Origin: an uncultured Clostridia bacterium
Lineage (GTDB): Bacteria > Bacillota > Clostridia > Lachnospirales > Lachnospiraceae
NCBI GenBank assembly: GCA_946614685.1
Contig: CAMOHF010000075.1
Span: 1-6,023 of the forward strand
Length of the DNA: 6,023 nucleotides
Direction of reading: 5' to 3'
Position 1 is the stretch's first letter, and every line of letters starts with the position of its first letter. A program made the translations under genes and the position numbers. This document shows positions 1-5,926 of the stretch, one piece after another. The notes beneath the pieces are model-generated. The model saw nothing but the letters and a program-made list of their open reading frames with translations, searched no databases and was not told the DNA's origin.

Positions 1-14
1 CCCATTTATCCTCC
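1..14 (-). promoter_or_regulatory. Possible ribosome binding site and start of a gene downstream of lon
   Basis: Read on the minus strand, GGAGGA (14-9) is followed after three bases by an ATG at 5-3, and the window then ends. An alternative in-window ATG at 16-14 would read M-E-D-K-W, but it has no good ribosome binding site in front. The gap from the lon stop is about 26 nt with no terminator, so a co-transcribed gene is plausible. In many Firmicutes lon is followed by the GTPase gene ysxC/engB, but none of its coding sequence is visible here, so its identity is only a guess from gene order. Confidence 0.35.
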
Positions 15-31
15 ATGGTGCACCGGATATA

Positions 32-2302
32 TTACATGATACCCGTGATCTCCAGCACCTCGCGTATATCGTGCACGGGTGTGATCTGCAGGTGATCCTT
101 CACCTCCTGCGGCACCTCATCCAGGTCGTCCATGTTCTCAGCCGGGATCAGGACTCTGGAGATGCCGGCCCGGGTGGCAGCCATCAGTTTCTCCGGCAGA
201 CCTCCGATGGGCATCACGCCGCCCTGAAGTGAGACCTCACCCGTCATGGCGTAGTGCGGATCCACCGCCCTGTTTAAGATCAGGGACGCAAGTGCCGTCG
301 TAAGCGTGATTCCGGCGGAAGGGCCGTCCTTCGGCACCGCACCTTCCGGTACGTGAATGTGCAGATCATGTGTTTCAAAGATCTGCGCACGGTCCGGATA
401 CAGATGCTTGACAAGGCTTACCGCGATCTTTGCGGATTCCTGCATCACCTCGCCGAGCTGTCCGGTCACAACGATCTCTCCCTTGCCTTTCACAAGCAGG
501 GTTTCTATATAGAGAATATCTCCGCCCGCCGCCGTCCACGCAAGTCCGGTCACGATGCCCGGCTTTCCTTTGGCAAGCATCTTATCATGTCTGATCGGCT
601 TTCTGTCAAAGAATTCCTTCAACTTCTTCGGCGTGACCGATACGCTCTTTTCACCGTCTTTTACCAGTTTCACCGCTGCCACACGGCAGAGGGAATCCAT
701 ACGTTTCTTGAGTCCGCGGACGCCGGCTTCCATCGTGTAATCCTCGATGATCTTTGTAAGCGCCGGATCGGTCACCTTTAATTTGGACTTGCCGATGCCC
801 ATCTGCTTCATCGCCTTCGGAAGAAGATGTCTTTTCGCGATCTGGAACTTCTCCGTCTGCGTATAGCTGGGGAATTCAATCACTTCCATACGGTTTAACA
901 GCGGCTCCGGGATGGTGTCCGTTGTGTTGGCCGTGCAGACAAAGAGCACATCCGACAGGTCGTAAGGTACGTTCATATAATGGTCGGTAAAGGTACTGTT
1001 TTGCTCGGGATCGAGAACCTCAAGCAGGGCGCTTGAAGGATCACCGCTTACATCGCGGAAGATCTTGTCCACCTCATCGAGGACCATCACGGGGTTTGAA
1101 GCTCCGCTTCTCTTGATACCCTCCATGATACGTCCGGGCATTGCGCCGATATAGGTTCTTCTGTGCCCTCGGATCTCTGCCTCGTCACGGATTCCGCCCA
1201 GGCTGACACGGACATATTCCCTGCCGAGAGCCTTGGCGATACTCTGTCCGATACTGGTCTTTCCGGTTCCGGGTGCTCCCACAAAGAGCAGGATGGATCC
1301 GGACTGTCTCTTATTGAGCGCCATCACCGCGATCTGTTCGATGATACGCTTCTTCACCTTCTTCATACCGTAGTGATCCTCGTCGAGGATCTCCTCGGCC
1401 TTGTGAATATCAAGTTCCGCAGCCTCCTCCTTCTTCCAGGAAAGGGCGGTCACAAAGTCCAGGTAATCGTAAAGCATACCGTATTCGTGGCTGTCCTTGC
1501 CCTCCTGTTTCATACGGTTCAAGACCTTCTTCGCCTCGTTTAAGGCCTCCTCATTCATACCGGAATTTTCGATCTTTTGCTCGAACCTACGGACATCTGT
1601 CACATTTTCCGGATGCATGTCATCGAGCTTTTGCTGCAGGATCTCGATCTGCTTCTTTAATGCGTCCTCGCGATAAATCTTCTCATGCTTTTCGGCCTGC
1701 TCGCTCACCGCCTCGGACTCCACCTTGATCATGGCCATCATCTCATAGAAGGCCTTCTCGCAGAGTTCCGTACGTTTCCTTAAGGAATCCGCCTCTAAGA
1801 TCTCATAACGCTCCTCATTGTCGAGGCCGAGCTGCTGGGAAAGTGCCACCATCATCTCCCCGATGGACTTCCAGTGCATGACATAGCTTCTGGCCATCAT
1901 GCCCCACTGGGTTCCCTGAATATAATGGATCATCATGGCACGCATTTCCTGGAAGCGCTCCGCAAGCTCCTCCTCGGTGATGTCATTCTTATCCTTGCGA
2001 AGTTCTCCCTCCGCGGAGATCTCTCCGTTTGAGATCTCGATTTCCTTAATATTCACTCTGTTTAAAGTACGAATGCCGATATTACCGTCGTCATCGATGG
2101 ACTCCACCTTGCCCGCAAGTCCGATGGGATAGAAATCCTCCTCCCCCATCTGATCCCTCTCCTTGTCTTCCTTTAGCATCAGAAAGAGGATATCCTCACC
2201 GATCTCCGCATCTTTTCTGGCAAGTTCCTGGAAGTAATCATTCTGAAAGTAGATCCTGACACCGGGAACGATGAGTATATTATAAAAAGGTACTGTTGTC
2301 AT
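32..2302 (-). CDS. lon: ATP-dependent Lon protease (LonA type)
   Basis: Lon is a cytosolic homohexameric AAA+ serine protease that unfolds and degrades damaged and some regulatory proteins. Numbering from the preferred start (756 aa): an N-terminal LON substrate-binding domain at about 1-195, which is divergent and lacks the usual PLLPLR-like opening; a helical, coiled-coil-prone segment at about 200-280; the AAA+ module with Walker A GAPGTGKT (342-349), Walker B VMVLDEVDK (405-413), a probable arginine finger in LLNR (R471) and sensor 2 in GVRG (R529). The C-terminal protease domain opens near WTxxGG (589-594) and has the Ser-Lys dyad in PKDGPSAG (S662) and GGLPEKL (K705). The length is slightly below the usual 770-810 aa. 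ATGs at 2311 and 2308 sit on or beside the AAAGGA ribosome binding site, so the ATG at 2302, with 8 nt spacing, is the better start. A CIRCE operator and strong promoter lie just upstream. All catalytic residues are intact. Confidence 0.97.
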   Translation of the reverse strand: MTTVPFYNILIVPGVRIYFQNDYFQELARKDAEIGEDILFLMLKEDKERDQMGEEDFYPIGLAGKVESIDDDGNIGIRTLNRVNIKEIEISNGEISAEGELRKDKNDITEEELAERFQEMRAMMIHYIQGTQWGMMARSYVMHWKSIGEMMVALSQQLGLDNEERYEILEADSLRKRTELCEKAFYEMMAMIKVESEAVSEQAEKHEKIYREDALKKQIEILQQKLDDMHPENVTDVRRFEQKIENSGMNEEALNEAKKVLNRMKQEGKDSHEYGMLYDYLDFVTALSWKKEEAAELDIHKAEEILDEDHYGMKKVKKRIIEQIAVMALNKRQSGSILLFVGAPGTGKTSIGQSIAKALGREYVRVSLGGIRDEAEIRGHRRTYIGAMPGRIMEGIKRSGASNPVMVLDEVDKIFRDVSGDPSSALLEVLDPEQNSTFTDHYMNVPYDLSDVLFVCTANTTDTIPEPLLNRMEVIEFPSYTQTEKFQIAKRHLLPKAMKQMGIGKSKLKVTDPALTKIIEDYTMEAGVRGLKKRMDSLCRVAAVKLVKDGEKSVSVTPKKLKEFFDRKPIRHDKMLAKGKPGIVTGLAWTAAGGDILYIETLLVKGKGEIVVTGQLGEVMQESAKIAVSLVKHLYPDRAQIFETHDLHIHVPEGAVPKDGPSAGITLTTALASLILNRAVDPHYAMTGEVSLQGGVMPIGGLPEKLMAATRAGISRVLIPAENMDDLDEVPQEVKDHLQITPVHDIREVLEITGIM

Positions 2303-2310
2303 CTTCATCA

Positions 2311-2316
2311 TCCTTT
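2311..2316 (-). promoter_or_regulatory. Ribosome binding site that decides the lon start
   Basis: On the minus strand AAAGGA occupies 2316-2311. Its last A is the first base of the most upstream ATG, so that ATG has no spacing at all, and the second ATG (2308) has only 2 nt. The ATG at 2302 has 8 nt spacing and is the natural start, giving a protein beginning M-T-T-V-P. The site lies five bases downstream of the CIRCE repeat, so a CIRCE stem in the mRNA would sit directly beside it. Confidence 0.7.
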
Positions 2317-2320
2317 CTTG

Positions 2321-2347
2321 TTAGCACTCTCATCCGCTGAGTGCTAA
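2321..2347. promoter_or_regulatory. CIRCE operator (HrcA binding site)
   Basis: The arms TTAGCACTC (2321-2329) and GAGTGCTAA (2339-2347) form a perfect 9-bp inverted repeat with a 9-bp spacer, which is the exact CIRCE consensus layout. CIRCE is bound by the HrcA repressor, classically at groESL and dnaK operons. Here it lies between the predicted transcription start of lon (about 2352) and its ribosome binding site, covering roughly +6 to +32, where bound HrcA should block transcription. The transcribed repeat could also fold into an RNA hairpin. The sequence match is direct observation; HrcA control of lon is inferred from it. Confidence 0.95.
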
Positions 2348-2358
2348 ATCGTATTGAC

Positions 2359-2387
2359 ATCTTATCCCAAGTTGTTTCAAATGTCAA
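2359..2387 (-). promoter_or_regulatory. Sigma-A type promoter of lon
   Basis: On the minus strand there is a consensus -35 TTGACA (2387-2382), a 17-bp spacer and a -10 TAAGAT (2364-2359). The predicted start is an A near 2352, giving a leader of about 50 nt to the ATG at 2302. The -35 box contains the TGA stop codon of the upstream transporter gene, so the promoter begins exactly where that gene ends. A strong vegetative promoter followed at once by CIRCE is the usual design of HrcA-controlled genes. Confidence 0.9.
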
Positions 2388-3976
2388 GCAGTATCCTGTG
2401 ATTTCCTGCTTTCCGTCTCGCTTCCCTTTCCCACACCGATCAGATAGATCGACGCACCGCCGAATGCGCGGACCGCCGCCGCAGGGCTCTCGTATACCCT
2501 GTCGTCTCCCGCATTCTTAATACAGTAACCTTCGTCCTTCTTTACGATGGCAACGGTGTGGATCATGGAGAAAAGCCTGTGTCCCCGATTGTACGCAGTC
2601 AGGATCCATGCATCATAGCCTTCGGCAAATGTGTCGAGCGCACCGGAAAAAAGCGCACGACCGGACAGGTGTCCCGTTCGATAGCCGGACTTTTGAAGTG
2701 CCTCTTCTATCTTTTTCGGATTCGATCCGAACTTTCCGCCAAAGCAGATTCCGTCTTCGGAATAGCATTTTAAGAGTTTCGGAAAATCCGGTGTCTCTCC
2801 CAAAGCCACGCGTACATTGTAATCCGCGATCACTTCGCAGGTATTGTCTGCGGCATCCATCCTTCGACCGTTAAAAAACAACCGTTCCGCTAGTTTCCCC
2901 GCATGTCCGTACCGCATGCCCGAAAGCATCTTCTGATGCTCGATATATCCGACGGAGTCCTGCGCCTTCTTCCGAAGTTCTCCCCAGGATTTTTCATTGA
3001 TCTCATACTGCCGAGCGGACTTTGCCTTCGACATACCGCCCGAAAGAAGGTTCATCGTCCCGAGTGCGACCGCATCCTTCAGACTGTACGCATCCTTTCC
3101 CTTCTCCGGAAGCTCGCTTCCGATCACAGCCGCAAACAAAATGGCACAGCCGATCCACTCGCGCCCCGAGGGAAACTGCCTCAGTATGATGATGCCTGTC
3201 AGCACGGAAAAGACCGACTCCAGGCTCATCAGGATCGTAGCCACCGCAGGCTCCGCATAGCGCTGTCCCACAAGCTGAAGTGTGTAGGCAACTCCACAGG
3301 ACATGATGCCTGAGTAAAGCAATGACGGACCGGCATCGCATACTGCCGAGGTCGTCGGATGTTCCGCAAGCAGCATCGGCAAAATTGAAAACGTCGCCGA
3401 GGCGGTAAACTGCAGGAAGGAAAGCAGCACTCCGTCCGTCTTTTTCACAAAATGATCCACGAGCATAATGTGTGTGGCAAAAAACAGGGAGCAGACCAGG
3501 CACTGCAGATCGCCGGGATCCACCTGCGATAACTCATTTCCGGAAAACGAGAGAAAGTAGAGTCCCACCAAAGCGGCAAATGCGCAGACAAAGAGTTTTC
3601 CGGGTACCCTTTTCTTTAAGACAACGGACAAAAAAGGTACCAGTATGATGTAAAGAGCCGTGATAAATGCGGCTTTTCCGGCCGATGTGGTACGGAGTCC
3701 CGCATTTTGAAACCAGGACGCACACGAAAGAACGGCACCGCAGGCAAGTCCTCCCATAAGATCCGCCCGGGTGATCCTTTGCTTCTCACCCGATGCCACG
3801 CGTCTGATCATCAAAAAGATTCCGAGAACCGTCACGGCGAGCACACTTCTTATGCACTGAAATGTGAAGGGACCGATATAATCCATCCCCACACTCTGCG
3901 CTACAAACGATGATCCCCAGATCATGGCACAAAGCAAAAGCGCGATATTTCCTTTTCTTTGTTCACGTTTCGTCAT
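2384..3976 (-). CDS. EamA/DMT-family transporter with a C-terminal cysteine-peptidase-like domain
   Basis: This is a 530-aa protein when started at 3976. Residues about 9-288 form two EamA (DUF6) repeats with ten hydrophobic helices (near 9-27, 34-57, 72-90, 98-118, 127-144, 157-176, 182-202, 219-237, 243-265, 273-288). This drug/metabolite transporter fold exports or imports small metabolites at the inner membrane; the substrate is not predictable. Normal members end near residue 300. Here the frame runs on for about 240 soluble residues. These include NTCEVIADYN (Cys380), MIHTVAI (His473) and KNAGDD (Asn488, Asp491), an order and spacing like a papain/C39-like Cys-His-Asn/Asp triad. The C39 oxyanion Gln six residues before the Cys is replaced by Asp374. 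With ten helices the tail should be cytosolic. The frame could open at 4045, but that ATG and the one at 3985 lie upstream of or inside the promoter. Transporter fold is confident; peptidase-like reading is moderate; activity unknown. Confidence 0.85.
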   Translation of the reverse strand: MTKREQRKGNIALLLCAMIWGSSFVAQSVGMDYIGPFTFQCIRSVLAVTVLGIFLMIRRVASGEKQRITRADLMGGLACGAVLSCASWFQNAGLRTTSAGKAAFITALYIILVPFLSVVLKKRVPGKLFVCAFAALVGLYFLSFSGNELSQVDPGDLQCLVCSLFFATHIMLVDHFVKKTDGVLLSFLQFTASATFSILPMLLAEHPTTSAVCDAGPSLLYSGIMSCGVAYTLQLVGQRYAEPAVATILMSLESVFSVLTGIIILRQFPSGREWIGCAILFAAVIGSELPEKGKDAYSLKDAVALGTMNLLSGGMSKAKSARQYEINEKSWGELRKKAQDSVGYIEHQKMLSGMRYGHAGKLAERLFFNGRRMDAADNTCEVIADYNVRVALGETPDFPKLLKCYSEDGICFGGKFGSNPKKIEEALQKSGYRTGHLSGRALFSGALDTFAEGYDAWILTAYNRGHRLFSMIHTVAIVKKDEGYCIKNAGDDRVYESPAAAVRAFGGASIYLIGVGKGSETESRKSQDTA

Positions 3977-3983
3977 GTCCGTC

Positions 3984-4012
3984 ATTATACAACGCGGTCG
4001 CCATGCCGTCAA
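3984..4012 (-). promoter_or_regulatory. Promoter of the transporter-fusion gene, giving a near-leaderless mRNA
   Basis: On the minus strand there is a -35 TTGACG (4012-4007), a 17-bp spacer and a perfect -10 TATAAT (3989-3984). Transcription is predicted to begin around 3977, one base before the ATG at 3976. No Shine-Dalgarno sequence precedes any nearby ATG. The ATG at 3985 starts inside the -10 box and the ATG at 4045 lies upstream of the whole promoter, so neither would be on this transcript. Confidence 0.75.
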
Positions 4013-4023
4013 ACAAGGCGCCC

Positions 4024-4052
4024 TTGCCAATCCCGACCGATTCAACTATAAT
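4024..4052 (+). promoter_or_regulatory. Promoter of the hslO-PHP operon
   Basis: A -35 TTGCCA (4024-4029), a 17-bp spacer and a perfect -10 TATAAT (4047-4052) predict a start near 4059 and a leader of about 31 nt to the hslO ATG. The -35 box is only 11 bp from the -35 box of the divergent leftward promoter. No CIRCE repeat is visible here, so HrcA control of hslO is not supported. Confidence 0.85.
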
Positions 4053-4077
4053 ACCCATATGCAATCTAAGAACTGAC

Positions 4078-4083
4078 GGAGGA
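4078..4083 (+). promoter_or_regulatory. hslO ribosome binding site
   Basis: GGAGGA lies 6 nt before the ATG at 4090. It settles the start: the open frame extends back to 3910, but that extension crosses the promoter and divergent gene and is not part of Hsp33. Confidence 0.9.
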
Positions 4084-4089
4084 TTTCTC

Positions 4090-4956
4090 ATGTCCGACTA
4101 TATCATCCGCGGCATGGCCGCAAATGATCAGGTGCGTTTTTTCGCCTGCACATCCACGGAAATCGTTGAAAAAGCCAGAGTGACCCACAACTTGTCCCCT
4201 GTCGTAACCAATGCTTTGGGACGACTCTTAACCGGCGGCGTGCTGATGGGCTCCATGATGAAAAATGAAACCGATAAACTCACCATCCGCATCCAGTGCC
4301 AGGGTCCCATCTCCGGCATGCTGGTGACGGCGGATTCCCTTGGACACGTCAAGGGCTATGTCAGCGAGACGGATGTCATGCTGCCCGCCTCAGCGCTCTC
4401 CGAAGCCATCGGACTCGGTGTGATGAGCGTCATCAAGGATATCGGTCTGAAAGAACCCTATATGGGAGATACCCATTTGGCCAAGAGCAATATTGCCGAG
4501 GATCTAACCTACTACTTTGCAACCTCGGATCAGATTCCCTCTTCCGTTGCCTTAGGCGTCCTGCAGGGACAGGATATGAAGGTCAGCCACGCAGGCGGAT
4601 TCATTATCCAACTGATGCCCTTCGCGGGTGAGGAGATCATCTCCTATCTTGAGGAGCGCTTAAGAGACTTTTCGTTCACCGCCCTTCTAAAGGCCGGTAA
4701 GACTGTGGAGGAGATCATAAACGAAGTCTTCGGAGACTACGACGTAAAGATCACCGACACACTGCCTGCAGCCTATGTCTGTGACTGCAGTAAGGAACGC
4801 GTGGAGCAGGCCGTGATCAGTCTCGGCAGGAGAGAACTCTCTGCCATGATCGCAGAAGACAAACCCATCGAGGTTGTTTGCGATTTCTGCAGAACCAAGT
4901 ACGCATTTTCTGCGGAGGAATTACTCCGCATGTTAAAAGAAGGACGACCGAAATAG
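4090..4956 (+). CDS. hslO: Hsp33, redox-regulated molecular chaperone
   Basis: Hsp33 is a cytosolic holdase switched on by oxidation plus unfolding; it holds aggregation-prone proteins during oxidative heat stress until DnaK/DnaJ can refold them. The product is 288 aa, normal for the family. The N-terminal core opens MSDYIIRGMA and continues through the conserved region with HNLSPVVTNALGR (33-45), then QGPISG (71-76) and later GGFIIQLMP (169-177). The C-terminal redox switch has four cysteines, C231-x-C233 and C264-xx-C267, the CxC/CxxC set that binds zinc when reduced and forms disulfides when oxidised. All four are present, so the switch should work. The start has a GGAGGA site 6 nt upstream and a strong promoter. 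The gene is first in a likely two-gene operon, with a PHP phosphoesterase gene 16 nt downstream. Confidence 0.97.
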   Translation: MSDYIIRGMAANDQVRFFACTSTEIVEKARVTHNLSPVVTNALGRLLTGGVLMGSMMKNETDKLTIRIQCQGPISGMLVTADSLGHVKGYVSETDVMLPASALSEAIGLGVMSVIKDIGLKEPYMGDTHLAKSNIAEDLTYYFATSDQIPSSVALGVLQGQDMKVSHAGGFIIQLMPFAGEEIISYLEERLRDFSFTALLKAGKTVEEIINEVFGDYDVKITDTLPAAYVCDCSKERVEQAVISLGRRELSAMIAEDKPIEVVCDFCRTKYAFSAEELLRMLKEGRPK

Positions 4957-4960
4957 GTCG

Positions 4961-4967
4961 AAAGGAG
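4961..4967 (+). promoter_or_regulatory. Ribosome binding site of the PHP gene
   Basis: AAAGGAG ends 5 nt before the ATG at 4973 and lies in the 16-nt gap after the hslO stop. There is no room for a separate promoter or terminator, so the two genes are probably read from one mRNA. Confidence 0.9.
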
Positions 4968-4972
4968 CATAT

Positions 4973-5815
4973 ATGTCATACGTTGACCTTCACCTTCACT
5001 CAACCGCATCGGACGGATCCTGCACACCCTCCGAAGTCGCTGATCTTGCGATAGACGCCGGACTTTCTGCCATCGCCTTAACCGATCACGACACCGTGGA
5101 CGGTATCCCGGAAATACTTTCCCACACTGCGGACAAAGCGATCCGCGTCATCCCCGGCATCGAACTTTCCGCCTACTACAAGAACCGTGAGGTTCATATC
5201 CTCGGATACTTTATGGATCACAAGAATCCGGAGCTTGCCGCGGCACTTGACGAGATGAAACGTGCCAGAGAAGACCGCAACAAAAAAATGGTCGAATTGA
5301 TGCAGGCAGACGGTCTGCCCGTCACCATGGAAAAGCTTCTCCACGGCAATCCGAACAGCGTGATCACACGGGCACATTTTGCCAGAGTTTTAGTCGAGGA
5401 AGGCGTCTGCAAGGACAAGAACAAAGCATTCAAGAGCTATATCGGCGTCGGATGCAAGTACTACCTGCCGAAGCCTCAGGTGGACTGCGAAAAAGCCATG
5501 CGGATCCTGACCACCTACGGCAAGGCGGCCTACCTCGCCCATCCCCTGCTCTACCACTTCGGCTACAGGGAGATCGAGGAGTTACTCGAATATCTTAAGT
5601 CTCTCGGCCTCGTGGGCCTTGAAGCCTACCACTCATCCAACAATCGCTATGAAAGCGAGAAGCTCTCCGCTATTGCGCGAAAGCACGAACTGTCTGTCTC
5701 CGGCGGAACCGACTTCCACGGCGTTGTAAAGCCGAACATTAAGATCGGTGTCGGCCGCGGCAATATGCGCATCCCCGAAGAATATCTCAAGGATCTAGAC
5801 GCGTACAATGTATAG
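4973..5815 (+). CDS. PHP-domain metal-dependent phosphoesterase (RNase AM/YciV-like)
   Basis: This 280-aa cytosolic protein has the full set of PHP metal-binding motifs: DLHLHS (H7, H9) and D14, TDHDT (D38, H39, D40), PGIE (E64), VHILGY (H75), TRAHFA (H135), LAHP (H190), GLEAYH (E217, H220) and GTDFHG (D247, H249). These build the trinuclear metal site that hydrolyses phosphoesters. The length and insert layout match the stand-alone PHP family containing E. coli YciV (RNase AM) and 3',5'-nucleoside bisphosphate phosphatases, rather than the PHP domains of DNA polymerase III or histidinol phosphatase. Likely substrates are therefore 3'-phosphoadenosine 5'-phosphate-like nucleotides or short RNA 5' ends, but sequence alone does not choose between them. 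The gene follows hslO closely and ends 58 nt before a strong terminator. Confidence 0.92.
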   Translation: MSYVDLHLHSTASDGSCTPSEVADLAIDAGLSAIALTDHDTVDGIPEILSHTADKAIRVIPGIELSAYYKNREVHILGYFMDHKNPELAAALDEMKRAREDRNKKMVELMQADGLPVTMEKLLHGNPNSVITRAHFARVLVEEGVCKDKNKAFKSYIGVGCKYYLPKPQVDCEKAMRILTTYGKAAYLAHPLLYHFGYREIEELLEYLKSLGLVGLEAYHSSNNRYESEKLSAIARKHELSVSGGTDFHGVVKPNIKIGVGRGNMRIPEEYLKDLDAYNV

Positions 5816-5873
5816 GTATAATCTCGAGCGGGTCCTCGCAACGGGGATGCCGGATGACCGCGAGTATAACATA

Positions 5874-5907
5874 AAAAAACCCGATAGGAAAACCTATCGG
5901 GTTTTTT
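5874..5907. terminator. Bidirectional intrinsic terminator between convergent genes
   Basis: A perfect 9-bp stem, CCCGATAGG (5880-5888) and CCTATCGGG (5893-5901), closes an AAAA loop. It is flanked by a run of A on the left (5873-5879) and six T on the right (5902-5907). The T run serves the rightward hslO-PHP transcript; the A run becomes a U tract for the leftward gene ending at 5927. Confidence 0.95.
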
Positions 5908-5926
5908 AAGTTGCATATTGCCGCGT

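Noticed and set aside
353..781. Open frame of 142 codons on the plus strand inside lon
   Set aside because: It is antisense to an intact lon with all catalytic motifs, has no ribosome binding site and its translation shows no recognisable domain. The same applies to the opposite-strand frame at 1163-1543.
2321..2347. Inverted repeat read as a terminator for the transporter gene
   Set aside because: There is no T run after the stem and it matches CIRCE exactly, so it is an operator.
3034..3055. Internal starts (Met308 or Met315) that would split the fusion into two genes
   Set aside because: Neither has a Shine-Dalgarno sequence, and the frame is continuous with no frameshift signal.
3003..3503. 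166-codon minus-strand frame inside the transporter gene
   Set aside because: It is an out-of-frame shadow of the EamA coding sequence, rich in His, Arg, Gly and Cys, without hydrophobic or domain structure.
3977..4045. Upstream starts for the transporter fusion at 4045 and 3985
   Set aside because: The first lies upstream of the promoter and the second begins within the -10 box. The added residues are not membrane-like and there is no ribosome binding site.
3910..4089. 60-codon N-terminal extension of hslO
   Set aside because: It crosses the divergent gene start and both promoters, while the ATG at 4090 has an ideal ribosome binding site and gives the normal Hsp33 N-terminus.
5835..5864. 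Imperfect hairpin (CTCGC/GCGAG) between the PHP stop and the terminator
   Set aside because: The stem is short, the loop is 20 nt and no T run follows, so it may be chance. Nothing else is seen in this 58-nt stretch.
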